Source: Alteriqipengyuania_B sp035481675 (GTDB lineage Bacteria; Pseudomonadota; Alphaproteobacteria; Sphingomonadales; Sphingomonadaceae). Taken from it: a stretch of 64,000 nt of DNA. Positions 42,052-51,349 of the stretch are shown here, piece after piece (position 1 is the first letter of the stretch; the number at the start of each line of letters is the position of its first letter). Below the pieces are notes generated by a model that was not told where the DNA came from, did no database searches, and saw only the letters and a list, made by a program, of their open reading frames with translations. A program made the translations under genes and the position numbers. The stretch covers positions 868,001 to 932,000 of the forward strand of contig NZ_JAYJJW010000001.1 of NCBI RefSeq assembly GCF_035481675.1, given 5' to 3'.

Positions 42052-43983
42052 CTAGATTTTCATCTGGCTGCCGAGCTCGACCACGCGGTTGGTCGGCAGG
42101 CGGAAGAATTCCATCGGCGTTGCGGAATTGCGCATCATCCAGGCGAACAGTTTCTCGCGCCAGACGGCCATGCCGGGGTTCTCCGCGCTCAGCAGCGTCT
42201 GGCGGCTGAGGAAGAAACTGGTCTTCATCATGTCGAACGGGCCGCCGCACATTTCCTTGCGCGTCAGGGCGCGCGGAACATCGGTTTCCTCCATGAAGCC
42301 GTAATGCAGGCTGACCCGGAAGAAGCCGTCTTCCAGCTCGTGGATTTCGCAGCGATAGGCTTCATCGACGTAAGGTTCGTCGGCGATGTCGACGGTCAGC
42401 ACCACCACCCGGTCGTGGAGTACCTTGTTGTGCTTGATGTTGTGCAGAAGCGCCGACGGCACGCCGCTGGTGCTGCTGCTCATGAAGATCGCCGTGCCAG
42501 GAACGCGCTTGGCGCTGCCCCGCGCGCTTTTCGCGAACACGTCGAGCGGCAGGCCGACCTCGCTCATTTTCTTGCGCATCAAGGTGCGACCGCGCGCCCA
42601 GGTGGTGAGCATGGTGAACACGATCGCGCCCACCAGCAGCGGGAACCAGCCGCCGTCCGGCACCTTGAAGAGGTTGGCGACGAAATAGGCCCCGTCGACG
42701 ATCAGGAACAGGATCACGACCGGCGCTGCCAGCCACCATTTCCATTTCCACACGCCGACCAGCAACACCGCCATCAGCAGCGTGTCGATGGTCACCGCGC
42801 CGGTGACCGCGATACCGTATGCGCTCGCCAGCGCAGAGGAGTTCTGGAAAGTCAGGACCAGCACGATCACTGCGATCAGCAGAGCCCAGTTGATCACGGG
42901 AATGTAGATCTGGCCCGCCTCTTCCTCCGACGTGTGGCGAATGCTCATGCGCGGCATGAAGCCCAGCTGGATCGCCTGGTGCGTGATCGAGAACGCGCCC
43001 GAGATCACCGCCTGGCTGGCGATGAAGGTGGCGCAGGTCGCCAAGATGACGAGCGGCAAGCGCAGATTCTCCGGCGCCAACAGGAAGAACGGATTGCGCA
43101 CGACCTCGGCCGCTTCGGCAGCGGGCAATCCTTCGATCATCGCGCCTTGCCCGAAATAGTTGAGCAGCAGGCACGGCATGACGAAGCCGAACCACGACAA
43201 GCGCATCGGGCCGCGCCCGAAATGGCCCATGTCGGAATATAGCGCCTCCGAACCGGTTACGGCGAGGACGACCGCGCCCAGCGCGAAGAACGCGATCCAC
43301 TTGTCGGTGATGAAGAACTGGACCGCGTACCAGGGATTGAGGGCGAAAAGGATTTCGGGATTCTGGACGATCTGGATCGTCCCCAGCACCGCGATCACGC
43401 AGAAATAGACGATCATTACCGGCGCGAATAACGCACCGACCTTCGCCGTGCCGCGCTTCTGCAACAGGAAGAGAAATACGAGCAAGAACAGTGCGATAGG
43501 GATGACCAGCGGGTCGAGCCGGTGGTCCACCACCGTAAGCCCCTCGACAGCCGATAGGACCGAGATTGCGGGCGTAATCATGCTATCGCCATAAAACAGC
43601 GATGTCGCGAACACGCCAAGCACCACCACCAGCCAGCCGTAACTACCGCGCCCGATATGCCGTGACAGCAGCGCGACGAGCGCAAGGCTGCCCCCCTGCC
43701 CCTTGTTGTCCGCGCGCATCAGGATGGTGACGTACTGGATCGCCACGACCAGTAGCATCGACCAGAAGATCAGGCTGACCACGCCGAACACGTGCAGCCG
43801 GTCGATCAGCAGGCCGCCGCTATGCGCACCGGTAAAGGTCTCACGAAAGGCGTAGAGCGGGCTCGTGCCGATGTCGCCGAAGACGACGCCGATCGCGCCG
43901 ACTGCCAGCGCGGCCTTTTTCTTGTCTCGGTGGTGGCCGTGCGCTCCGCCTGTTTCAGGCAGCGGCGCTGCTGCTTCGCTCAT
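42052..43983 (-). CDS. kup: KUP potassium transporter
   Basis: 643 aa, about twelve membrane helices and a C-terminal cytosolic domain. Family motifs: GVVFGDIGTSPLYAFRETF near the N terminus, FYGDSMITPAISVLSAVEGL, and FGFGG-less but typical GAVVLAVTGSEALYSDMGHF. It imports potassium with protons. Leaves 95 bp before the ccmI stop; not part of the ccm operon in function. Confidence 0.96.
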   Translation of the reverse strand: MSEAAAPLPETGGAHGHHRDKKKAALAVGAIGVVFGDIGTSPLYAFRETFTGAHSGGLLIDRLHVFGVVSLIFWSMLLVVAIQYVTILMRADNKGQGGSLALVALLSRHIGRGSYGWLVVVLGVFATSLFYGDSMITPAISVLSAVEGLTVVDHRLDPLVIPIALFLLVFLFLLQKRGTAKVGALFAPVMIVYFCVIAVLGTIQIVQNPEILFALNPWYAVQFFITDKWIAFFALGAVVLAVTGSEALYSDMGHFGRGPMRLSWFGFVMPCLLLNYFGQGAMIEGLPAAEAAEVVRNPFFLLAPENLRLPLVILATCATFIASQAVISGAFSITHQAIQLGFMPRMSIRHTSEEEAGQIYIPVINWALLIAVIVLVLTFQNSSALASAYGIAVTGAVTIDTLLMAVLLVGVWKWKWWLAAPVVILFLIVDGAYFVANLFKVPDGGWFPLLVGAIVFTMLTTWARGRTLMRKKMSEVGLPLDVFAKSARGSAKRVPGTAIFMSSSTSGVPSALLHNIKHNKVLHDRVVVLTVDIADEPYVDEAYRCEIHELEDGFFRVSLHYGFMEETDVPRALTRKEMCGGPFDMMKTSFFLSRQTLLSAENPGMAVWREKLFAWMMRNSATPMEFFRLPTNRVVELGSQMKI

Positions 43984-44078
43984 CGGGATTTAAGCCCCTC
44001 GCTCCATGGCGGAAAGCGCGCGCACTAGCAGCGCGGCAATGGCGCCGCAATAGGTGCCGGATTGCGAGGTTTCCAGCG

Positions 44079-44720
44079 TCATTCCCCGCCCTGCCCGCTG
44101 CGCTGGGCGAGTGCGGCATCGAGCTGCGCCAGCCGCGCCTGCAATTCGGCGCGGCCCCAGGCGTTGCCTTGAGCCTCACCGAGCGCCCGCGCCCATTCGC
44201 TGCGGCCTTCGTCCAGCTGCCCCTGGCCCAGCATGGCCGCACCGCGGAAGAAACCTGCGGCCACCTGGCCCGGTGCGGCAGCCTCCGCCCGCTCGAACGC
44301 GTATTCCGCCGGCGGCGTAAGCCGGCCCTCGGCGTGGGCGACGAGGTTCATGGCCAGTGCCAACCACAGTTCCGCATCCTGCGGCCTGCGTTCGACAGCG
44401 GACCGGAGCGCTGCGGCGGCATTTGCGAACTGCCCGCGCCGGGTCAGGCTGTCCGCCGTGATGAGCTCGCGCGAAAGCAATCGGTCGGGCCGTCCGAAGC
44501 GCAGCCGCGCCTCGATCATCTGGCTGCCGTCCTCGGCTTCCCGCGCCGACCGGTCGCTCGGCGCGGAAGGCAGGTCGGGGCTCGCCTGCAGGGCATAGCC
44601 GGTCAGGCCGAACAGCAGGGCGGCGGCAAACAGCGTCCATGCGCCGCGTGGCATCTTCAGGACGAAAGCGGCAGCCGCAAACGCCGCTGCGGCAAGAAGG
44701 AGGACGGACAGCCAGGTCAC
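44079..44720 (-). CDS. ccmI: Cytochrome c biogenesis protein CcmI-like (TPR)
   Basis: 213 aa. Two N-terminal membrane helices (about 3-22 and 28-46) and a periplasmic TPR-like part (residues 85-190, ANAAAALRSAVERRPQDAEL, AYAFERAEAAAPGQ-like repeats). In system I CcmI chaperones apocytochrome c to the heme ligation complex. GTG start at 44720 in a GTGA overlap with ccmH. Last gene of the ccm operon. Confidence 0.85.
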   Translation of the reverse strand: MTWLSVLLLAAAAFAAAAFVLKMPRGAWTLFAAALLFGLTGYALQASPDLPSAPSDRSAREAEDGSQMIEARLRFGRPDRLLSRELITADSLTRRGQFANAAAALRSAVERRPQDAELWLALAMNLVAHAEGRLTPPAEYAFERAEAAAPGQVAAGFFRGAAMLGQGQLDEGRSEWARALGEAQGNAWGRAELQARLAQLDAALAQRSGQGGE

Positions 44721-45127
44721 GCGCGCCTCCGCAGCCTGCGCGCCAGCACGAAGAGCGCCAGCAGCACCAGCAGCGCCGGGATCGCGAACAGCGGCCAAGT
44801 GGTGCGCGAAACCTGCGGTTCGTAGCTGACATAATCGCCATAGCGCGATATCAGGAAGCCGCGGATCTCGTCAGGCGATTGGCCCGCCGCGATCCGGCTG
44901 CGCACGACATGGCGCATCGTGCCCGCCATCGGCGCATCGGAATCGGCGATCGACTGGCTTTGGCAGGTCACGCAGCGCAGCGTCTCCATCAGCGCGCGCG
45001 CCTCGTCCTCCTGTGACTGGTTGGCCAGCTGGGTATAGGCATATTGGGCCGGCGCAACGGACTGCTGTGCGGCCAGCGGCACGGGAATCGCGGACATCAC
45101 CAGGAAGAGGGCGACCAACCGCATCAT
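44717..45127 (-). CDS. ccmH: Cytochrome c biogenesis protein CcmH
   Basis: 136 aa with a signal peptide (residues 1-20), the redox motif LRCVTCQ (C52, C55) and a C-terminal membrane helix. It keeps apocytochrome c cysteines reduced for heme ligation together with CcmF and CcmI. Overlaps ccmG by 4 bp and ccmI by 4 bp. Confidence 0.95.
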   Translation of the reverse strand: MMRLVALFLVMSAIPVPLAAQQSVAPAQYAYTQLANQSQEDEARALMETLRCVTCQSQSIADSDAPMAGTMRHVVRSRIAAGQSPDEIRGFLISRYGDYVSYEPQVSRTTWPLFAIPALLVLLALFVLARRLRRRA

Positions 45128-45654
45128 CGCCCAGCCTTTTCGAGCTCGCGCAGGAGCACCGGTATGTCGCGCTCGGCGATATCGCCGATGTGGTGGTACC
45201 GGATCACGCCTTCGCCATCGACGACGAAGGTTTCGGGCACCTGGCTCGATCCGAATTCCAGCTGGATCTGCGCATTTTCGTCGTCGCCGATGCGCGCGAA
45301 CGGGTTGCCGTATTCGGCCAGGAACCTGTCGACATCCTCACCCTCGTCGGAAATCGCAATCGCGACGATTGTCGCCCCTTCCCGCTCCAGCCGGTCGAGG
45401 AACGGCGCCTCCACACGGCACGGCAGGCACCAGCTGGCAAAGAAATTGACCAGTTTGGGCTTTCCGTCGCGCAGGTCCGATGTCTGCACGCCCGGCCGGC
45501 TCTCGCTGATCGGCGGCAGGACGAACGCGGGCACCGGCTGCCCCACCATCGCGCTCTGCACGAAATCGTTGCGCGGCTGGGTCAGCTTGTAGGCGAAGAA
45601 TCCGCCGAGCAGCGCGACGATGGCGATGGGGATCAGGGCGAACTTCATCTTCAT
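45124..45654 (-). CDS. ccmG: Thiol:disulfide interchange protein CcmG/DsbE
   Basis: 176 aa periplasmic thioredoxin-like protein anchored by one N-terminal helix (about 4-22). Active site WCLPC (C76, C79) after LVNFFAS, and the cis-proline region QVPETFVVDGEG is present. It reduces CcmH or the apocytochrome. ATGA overlap with the ccmF stop. Confidence 0.95.
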   Translation of the reverse strand: MKMKFALIPIAIVALLGGFFAYKLTQPRNDFVQSAMVGQPVPAFVLPPISESRPGVQTSDLRDGKPKLVNFFASWCLPCRVEAPFLDRLEREGATIVAIAISDEGEDVDRFLAEYGNPFARIGDDENAQIQLEFGSSQVPETFVVDGEGVIRYHHIGDIAERDIPVLLRELEKAGR

Positions 45655-47594
45655 AGCGCTGCCAGCTCCGCCTGCTGCCGCGCCGTTCGCGCCCGTGCGC
45701 GGTCGCGTTTCCGCCGCTTCCACATCCGTCCGACCAGCGCGAGCACGCCGCCGAGCGCGATCAGGATGCTGCCGAGCCAGATCAGCGTGACGAAGGGCTT
45801 CCACCACAGCCGCACCTGCCAGCGGCCGCCGTCCGCCTGTTCGCCGATCACTGCGTAGAGCTGGCCGTTCCACGATCCCAGCAGCGCGGATTCGCTTGTC
45901 TGCTGCTGGGGCTGCCAGAAGCTGCGCGATTGCGGATGCAGCTCGTAACTCGCCCCGCCCCGCCGTGCTTCCAGCGTCGCTTCGGTTGCGGTCCAGTTGG
46001 GGCCGGCGACGGGCGTGACCGAGGTCAGCTCGACTTCGTACGGGCCGATTGCCATGGTGTCGCCGACGGCGTTGGCAGCCAGCGTTTCCTTGCTGAAGCC
46101 GCTATCGGCCGCCGCGCCGAACAGGCTTACCGCGAGGCCGAAATGGGCCAGCACCATGCCCCAGACGGACAGCTCGACATAGCGCAGGCGCCGGCCTCTG
46201 AGCGGCATCCAGCTCGCCACCCCGAGCGCGCCCGCAAAGGCTATTCCGAGTGCCGGGAGGAGGCCCGCCCCGCCCAGCATCGCGACGCCGACCAAAGCCG
46301 CGCCCAGCATTACGGCCGCGGCAATCGCAGGCTTCGCGATCCGGTCCAGCCGGTCGCGCTTCCAGCGCAGCAGCGGGCCGACGAGCAGCACCAGCACCAG
46401 AGGCAGGAAGAACATGGCGGAGACCGGGTTGAAATAAGGCGGGCCGACGGAAACCCGCACGCCGAATGCCTCGGTCGCGACGGGGTACAGCGTGCCGAAC
46501 AGCACGATGGCGAGGATTGCGCTGAGCAGCACGTTGTTCACCACCAGCGCACCCTCGCGGCTGACCACGGCGAACCGCTGCCCTTCCGCGATGGCGGACG
46601 CCCGCCAGGCGAACAGGCCGAGCGCGGCGCCAGTGTAAAGCACCATCAGCACGAGGATGAAGGCCCCGCGCTCCGGATCGACGGCGAACGCATGGACGCT
46701 GGTGAGGATGCCGGAGCGCACGAGGAACGTGCCTAGCATCGACATGGCGAAGGCCGTCACCGCCAGCATGATCGTCCAGGTCCTGAGGCCTTCGCGCGAT
46801 GACAGGACACTCACCGAATGGAGCAGCGCCGTAGCGGCGAGCCAGGGCATCAGCGAGGCGTTCTCGACCGGGTCCCAGAACCACCAGCCGCCCCAGCCGA
46901 GCTCGTAATAAGCCCAGTAGCTACCCGCCGAAATGCCGAGCGTGAGGAAGACCCAGGCGCCCAGAACCCAAGGGCGCATCGCGTCGGCAAAGGCGCGGTC
47001 CACGCGGCCCGTCAGCAGCGCACCCACGGCGAAGCTGAAAGCGACCGAAAGGCCGACATAGCCGAGGTAGAGCGTGGGCGGATGGAAGGCGAGGCCGATG
47101 TCCTGCAACAGCGGGTTGAGGCCGAGGCCCTCCGGCACCGGCGTCGCCAGCCGCTCGAACGGGTTGGAACTGAACAGCAGGAAAGCATAGAAGCCAAGCG
47201 CCAGCGCGCCCTGTGCCGCCAGCGTGCCCGCGAGGCTTCGTGCATCCAGCCGGCGTTCGAAGCGGGCGACGAGCGCACCCGACATTGCCAGCACGGTCAC
47301 CCACAGCAGCATCGAGCCCTCGTGGTTGCCCCACGCGCCGGTGACCTTGTAGATGAAGGGCTTGGCGCTGTGCGAATTCGAGGCGACCAGTGCCACCGAC
47401 AGGTCGGTGACCGCGAAAACGTAAAGCAGCGCGGCGAAGCTGCCCATTACCAGCAGCGCTTGAACGATCGCCGCCGGGCGCGCCATGTCTGCTAGGATAC
47501 TGTCCGCGCGAACGCCGAACGCGCCAGCGACCAGCTGCAGCAGCGCCAGCGCGGCCGCCATCCACAGCGCCGCAAGGCCCAGCTCGGCGATCAC
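45651..47594 (-). CDS. ccmF: Heme lyase CcmF
   Basis: 647 aa, about fifteen membrane helices. Tryptophan-rich heme motif GWGGWWFWDPVENAS and the SVLSSREGLRTWTIMLA and YLGYVGLSVAFSFAVG segments are typical. Together with CcmH/I it ligates heme from CcmE to apocytochrome c. Overlaps ccmE and ccmG by ATGA. Confidence 0.97.
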   Translation of the reverse strand: MIAELGLAALWMAAALALLQLVAGAFGVRADSILADMARPAAIVQALLVMGSFAALLYVFAVTDLSVALVASNSHSAKPFIYKVTGAWGNHEGSMLLWVTVLAMSGALVARFERRLDARSLAGTLAAQGALALGFYAFLLFSSNPFERLATPVPEGLGLNPLLQDIGLAFHPPTLYLGYVGLSVAFSFAVGALLTGRVDRAFADAMRPWVLGAWVFLTLGISAGSYWAYYELGWGGWWFWDPVENASLMPWLAATALLHSVSVLSSREGLRTWTIMLAVTAFAMSMLGTFLVRSGILTSVHAFAVDPERGAFILVLMVLYTGAALGLFAWRASAIAEGQRFAVVSREGALVVNNVLLSAILAIVLFGTLYPVATEAFGVRVSVGPPYFNPVSAMFFLPLVLVLLVGPLLRWKRDRLDRIAKPAIAAAVMLGAALVGVAMLGGAGLLPALGIAFAGALGVASWMPLRGRRLRYVELSVWGMVLAHFGLAVSLFGAAADSGFSKETLAANAVGDTMAIGPYEVELTSVTPVAGPNWTATEATLEARRGGASYELHPQSRSFWQPQQQTSESALLGSWNGQLYAVIGEQADGGRWQVRLWWKPFVTLIWLGSILIALGGVLALVGRMWKRRKRDRARARTARQQAELAAL

Positions 47595-48049
47595 TCGACG
47601 GTATCCGCCAGCGTATCGGCCTTGGCCTCGGCGTCCATGCCTTCCAGCTCGCGCGGCATGTAGTTCTCGTCATGCTTGGCGAGGAGGTTTTCGGCGAGGA
47701 ACAGGCCGTCCGCCTGCCGCCGCCCCTCCGCCACCACGCCGGAGCCTTCCACGAACAGGTCCGGGAGGATGCCGGTATAGCGCACCGGCACCCGCGCCTT
47801 GCCGTCACCGACGGTGAAGTTGACGGTCACCCCGTCGGGCAGGGTTTCGAGCGATCCGGCCTCTACCATGCCGCCGAGCCGTATCAGGCGGTCCGAAGCG
47901 GGCTTTTCCGCGACATATTGCGCTGGCACGTAGAAGAAATTGGCCTGGTTGCGCAGGCCCCATGCCGCGAGCAGGCCTGCGCCGACCAGCGCCGCAAGCG
48001 CGAGGGCGACCAGCACCAGCCGCTGGTGTTTGGGCTTTATCGTGCTCAC
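47591..48049 (-). CDS. ccmE: Heme chaperone CcmE
   Basis: 152 aa with one membrane helix (about 11-30) and a periplasmic OB-fold. The heme-binding histidine H126 and Y130 lie in LLAKHDENYMP. It accepts heme from CcmC and hands it to CcmF. GTG start at 48049 overlaps the ccmD stop (GTGA); the longer upstream frame is only the ccmD region read differently. Confidence 0.95.
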   Translation of the reverse strand: MSTIKPKHQRLVLVALALAALVGAGLLAAWGLRNQANFFYVPAQYVAEKPASDRLIRLGGMVEAGSLETLPDGVTVNFTVGDGKARVPVRYTGILPDLFVEGSGVVAEGRRQADGLFLAENLLAKHDENYMPRELEGMDAEAKADTLADTVE

Positions 48050-48186
48050 TTGCGCTTCAGGTCCGCCTTGCGTCGTTCCGCTCGGCGCATCCACGCCCAG
48101 CTCCACCCGGCAAGCGCCAGTGCCGCCACGATGGTGAGCACATAGGCGGCGAGCACGAAGTCGCCCTGGTCGAGTGCTTCGCGCAT
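48046..48186 (-). CDS. ccmD: Heme exporter protein CcmD
   Basis: 46 aa: one hydrophobic helix (FVLAAYVLTIVAALALAGW) followed by a basic tail MRRAERRKADLKRK, the typical CcmD design. It releases holo-CcmE from the CcmC complex. Starts 4 bp after the ccmC stop and overlaps ccmE. Confidence 0.88.
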   Translation of the reverse strand: MREALDQGDFVLAAYVLTIVAALALAGWSWAWMRRAERRKADLKRK

Positions 48187-48190
48187 CGCG

Positions 48191-48907
48191 CTACCCCTCC
48201 CGCGCCAGGCGGCGCAGGCGCGCCTCGGCTTGCGTTGCGGCAAGGATCGCCCGCATCCGCGCAAGTACGACGCCGCCGAACAGCAGCGAGAAACCGGTCA
48301 CGCAGATCACCAGCGGCCACAGGTACACCGGGTCGATCGCGGAATTGCCCACGGTCAGGCTGGGCGGCTGGTGCAGCGAATTCCACCACACGACAGAACG
48401 GTTGATGATTGGAATATTGACCGCACCCAAAAGGCCGAAAATGGCAGGCAGCCGCTCCGACGCGCCTTCGCGCATGGTCGCGGAGCTGAGCGCGATGTAG
48501 GCGAAATAGAGGAAAAGCAGCACCAGCATGCTGGTCAGCCGTCCGTCCCACACCCACCACGTGCCCCAGGTGGGCCGGCCCCAGATGGACCCGGTGGCAA
48601 GGCAGATCGCGGTGAAGACCGCACCGGGCACCGCCGCGGCGCGCGCCGCGATTGCGGCCAGCGGATGCCGCCAGACGAGCACGACCAGGCTTGAAACCGC
48701 GATCGCCGTCCATCCGCCCATGCCCAGCCATGCCGCCGGTACGTGGACGAACAGGATCGCCACGGTTTCCCCCATCAGCCGGTCGGGCGGGACGCTAAGG
48801 CCCCATGCGAGCCCTGCCGCCGACAGCAGCAGGCCGCCAAGCAGCAGTACCGGCGTGAGCCAGCGCGCAATGCTCAGGAAGCGGGTGGGATTGGCGAAAT
48901 AATGCAT
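48191..48907 (-). CDS. ccmC: Heme transporter/ligase CcmC
   Basis: 238 aa, six membrane helices, with the periplasmic heme motif WGTWWVWDGRLTSML and flanking histidines (FVHVPAAW, NSLHQPPS). It attaches heme to CcmE. First gene of ccmCDEFGHI here; ccmA and ccmB, which normally precede it, are absent upstream. ATG at 48907 is the family start. Confidence 0.96.
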   Translation of the reverse strand: MHYFANPTRFLSIARWLTPVLLLGGLLLSAAGLAWGLSVPPDRLMGETVAILFVHVPAAWLGMGGWTAIAVSSLVVLVWRHPLAAIAARAAAVPGAVFTAICLATGSIWGRPTWGTWWVWDGRLTSMLVLLFLYFAYIALSSATMREGASERLPAIFGLLGAVNIPIINRSVVWWNSLHQPPSLTVGNSAIDPVYLWPLVICVTGFSLLFGGVVLARMRAILAATQAEARLRRLAREG

Positions 48908-48999
48908 CGGTGGCGGATGATCGGGAGAGTCGCCGCCCCCTAGCAGCTTTCGCCGCATTTGTGGCGGAAATTCGTGCGTTTCGGGCGCGATGGCCCCAC

Positions 49000-50064
49000 T
49001 TACTTCCGGCCGATCAGCTCCTGCGCCATCTCGTCGGCCACCACGTCCGGACGCTCGCCGGTTTCGTCGCACTTGGTCCAGATCGATTGCAGCCGGTCGG
49101 GGATCTGCGCGATGCGCTTGCGCACCTCGTTGATGTCGCACGGCTGGCCTTGGGTGCGGCAGAGATATTCGAGGCAGACGCTGATGATGCCGCCTGCATT
49201 GATGACGTAATCGGGCGCGTAGAGGATGCCGCGGTCGGCCAGCAGCTTGCCGTGTTCCGGCCGGGCGAGCTGGTTGTTCGCCCCGCCTGCCACGATGCTG
49301 CAATCGAGCCGGGCGATGCCTTCCTCATCAAGGATCGCGCCGAGCGCATTGGGACTGAAGACGTCGCACTGGGTGGACATGATCGCGTCCGCCGCCACGG
49401 CCTCTCCGCCAACTTCCTTGGCGAGCGACTTGGCGCGGCCGGTATCGATATCGGCGACCGTCAGCCTGGCGCCTTCCTTGGCCAGCAGGCGCGCCACGCC
49501 GCCGCCGACGCTGCCGGTGCCCTGCAGGGCGACATGGACGCCGTCCAGCTCGTCGCGCCCCAGCTTGTGGGCGACCGCGGCCTTGATGCCGTGGAAAATG
49601 CCCATCGCGGTGAAGGGGCCCGGATCGCCGCCCGCATCGCCTTCCTCTACCGGGAGGCCCGAGACGTGCTGGGTGTACTGCGCCACCAGTTCCATGTCGG
49701 CGGGCGAAATGCCGACGTCCTCTGCCGTGACATAGCGACCGCCCAGTCCGTCCACCGCCTTGCCGAATGCAGCCAGCATCGCTTCCGTCTTGGTCCCGTC
49801 CTCGTCTGCCAGGATTACCGCCTTGCCGCCGCCGATCGGCAGGCCGGCCATGGCGTTCTTGTAGCTCATCCCGCGGCTGAGGCGCAGCGCGTCGCGCATC
49901 GCGGCCTTCGGCTCCGCATAATGCCAGAAGCGCGTGCCGCCCGCCGCCGGGCCGAGATGGGTGGAATGGATGGCGATGATGGCGGTCAGGCCGCTGTCGC
50001 GATCGCGCACAAAATGCACGATTTCGTGGTCGTCGTAATCCGGTTCGGTCCAGAATGCGGTCAT
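49000..50064 (-). CDS. Leucine dehydrogenase-type (Glu/Leu/Phe/Val) dehydrogenase
   Basis: 354 aa NAD-dependent amino acid dehydrogenase. Catalytic lysine regions GTRFWHY and YKNAMAGLPIGGGKAVI, aspartate in TAEDVGIS, NAD motif ALQGTGSVGGGVARLL and the SIVAGGANNQLA tail. The size is that of leucine/phenylalanine/valine dehydrogenase, smaller than GDH. It interconverts branched-chain or aromatic amino acids and 2-oxo acids. Lies 92 bp upstream of ccmC with the same strand. Confidence 0.92.
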   Translation of the reverse strand: MTAFWTEPDYDDHEIVHFVRDRDSGLTAIIAIHSTHLGPAAGGTRFWHYAEPKAAMRDALRLSRGMSYKNAMAGLPIGGGKAVILADEDGTKTEAMLAAFGKAVDGLGGRYVTAEDVGISPADMELVAQYTQHVSGLPVEEGDAGGDPGPFTAMGIFHGIKAAVAHKLGRDELDGVHVALQGTGSVGGGVARLLAKEGARLTVADIDTGRAKSLAKEVGGEAVAADAIMSTQCDVFSPNALGAILDEEGIARLDCSIVAGGANNQLARPEHGKLLADRGILYAPDYVINAGGIISVCLEYLCRTQGQPCDINEVRKRIAQIPDRLQSIWTKCDETGERPDVVADEMAQELIGRK

Positions 50065-50127
50065 CGTCGCTCACCCGCCTGGCGCGAAATTTCGCGCTGG
50101 AATATCAGGTCCGGGAAACGGGGAAGA

Positions 50128-50205
50128 TGGGGCGATCGAGGGGTCTCGAACCCCCGACCTCCGGTACCACAAACCGGCGCTCTAACCAACTGAGCTACGA
50201 TCGCC
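50128..50205 (-). tRNA. tRNA-His (GTG)
   Basis: 78-nt cloverleaf with an encoded G-1 paired to C73: G-1 at 50205, acceptor GCGATCG/CGATCGC, D arm from GCTC, anticodon stem CCGGT/ACCGG with loop TTGTGGT (anticodon GTG), T arm with GGTTCGAGACC and encoded CCA (50128-50130). The G-1:C73 pair is the standard bacterial identity element. Confidence 0.97.
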
Positions 50206-50408
50206 ACACTATCGTCACGCAAGCGTGCCGCCCGTGCCGGACGTGCGCGCTGATACGCCCCTCGCGCCGCCGGTCAAGCGGTCATCTGGGGCGGGCGCGG
50301 CCTGTTGCATGGATGGCCGGAATTGGGAAGCGAAAACTGCATCCGGGCGCTGTTTGCGCAAGAAAGTTTCGTGCTTGCGACACGGGCGCTGCGGCGTAGA
50401 ACGGGGCG

Positions 50409-51041
50409 ATGCTTGCCCCCGGCGAATCCTCCCCCGACATCCTGCGCGCCATGGGCGGCGTGAAGCAGGTCCCCTCCCCAAAGCTCGAATTGCTGGTGGC
50501 GGACGGTTTCCTGCCGGCCGGACTGTGCGGCGAGCTGATCGAGCTGATCGATGCGAACCGCCGGCCCTCCACCCTCGCCGATCACAATGGCGACGACTAT
50601 TTCCGCACCAGCGAAACCTGCGATCTCGACCCAGCCCAGCCGGCAGTGATCGAGCTCGAGAGGCGGCTGCGGGACTTCAACGGCATCGATCCCGCCCACG
50701 GGGAGCCCGTCCAGGGACAGCGCTATGCCGTGGGCCAGGAATTCAAGCAGCACACCGACTGGTTCGACCCCCACGGCAAGGACTGGGAGGAGTATTGCAC
50801 CGTGGCCGGGCAACGGACGTGGACTTTCATGATCTATCTCAACGAGGTGGAAGCCGGCGGCGGCACCCGTTTCAAGGTCATCGGCAAGACCTTCCAGCCG
50901 GAAACCGGCAAGCTTCTGTGCTGGAACAACCGCAAGGCCGACGGCAGCGGGAACGTCAACACGCTCCACCACGGCATGAAAGTGCGCAAGGGCGTGAAAT
51001 ACGTGATCACCAAGTGGTACAGGGAGAAACCGTGGGGATGA
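50409..51041 (+). CDS. 2OG-Fe(II) oxygenase (prolyl 4-hydroxylase-like)
   Basis: 210 aa. HxD iron ligands in KQHTDWFDPH, third histidine and 2-oxoglutarate lysine/arginine region in NTLHHGMKVRKGVKYVITKW. Typical of the bacterial prolyl-4-hydroxylase alpha-subunit family; the substrate (protein or small molecule) is unknown. Start ATG at 50409 follows CGGGGCG. It forms a coupled trio with the two next genes by ATGA overlaps. Confidence 0.88.
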   Translation: MLAPGESSPDILRAMGGVKQVPSPKLELLVADGFLPAGLCGELIELIDANRRPSTLADHNGDDYFRTSETCDLDPAQPAVIELERRLRDFNGIDPAHGEPVQGQRYAVGQEFKQHTDWFDPHGKDWEEYCTVAGQRTWTFMIYLNEVEAGGGTRFKVIGKTFQPETGKLLCWNNRKADGSGNVNTLHHGMKVRKGVKYVITKWYREKPWG

Positions 51042-51349
51042 CCGAACCGGGCCTGGTGGCAATCTATCGCTGGCGGGTGGCTGCGGAACATCGCGCGCCC
51101 TTTCGCGACACGTGGGAGCGCGCGACCTTGCGCCTGCGCGAATTTGGCGGGCAAGGATCGCTGCTTGGCGAGGATGCCGACGGCACGCTCGTCGCCATCG
51201 CCCTGTGGCCGGATGCCGCCACGCGCGATGCGGCCTTCGCCGTGACCGAAGGCGAGTTCGACTGGCCCGAAGCGGAGCGGCTCGACCCCATCCTCGTGAC
51301 GCCCGAGATCAACCATTGGGACTTCACCGGCGGAGAGGGAGGCACATGA
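51038..51349 (+). CDS. Small ABM-fold-like hypothetical protein
   Basis: 103 aa, acidic, with a pattern of antibiotic-biosynthesis-monooxygenase-like or stress-response dimeric barrel proteins: LVAIYRWRVAAEHRAPFRDT, and the C-terminal PEINHWDF. The match is only to the general fold. ATG at 51038 overlaps the oxygenase stop; a GTG at 51032 has slightly better spacing to GGGAG and could be the true start. Overlaps the next gene by ATGA. Confidence 0.6.
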   Translation: MTEPGLVAIYRWRVAAEHRAPFRDTWERATLRLREFGGQGSLLGEDADGTLVAIALWPDAATRDAAFAVTEGEFDWPEAERLDPILVTPEINHWDFTGGEGGT

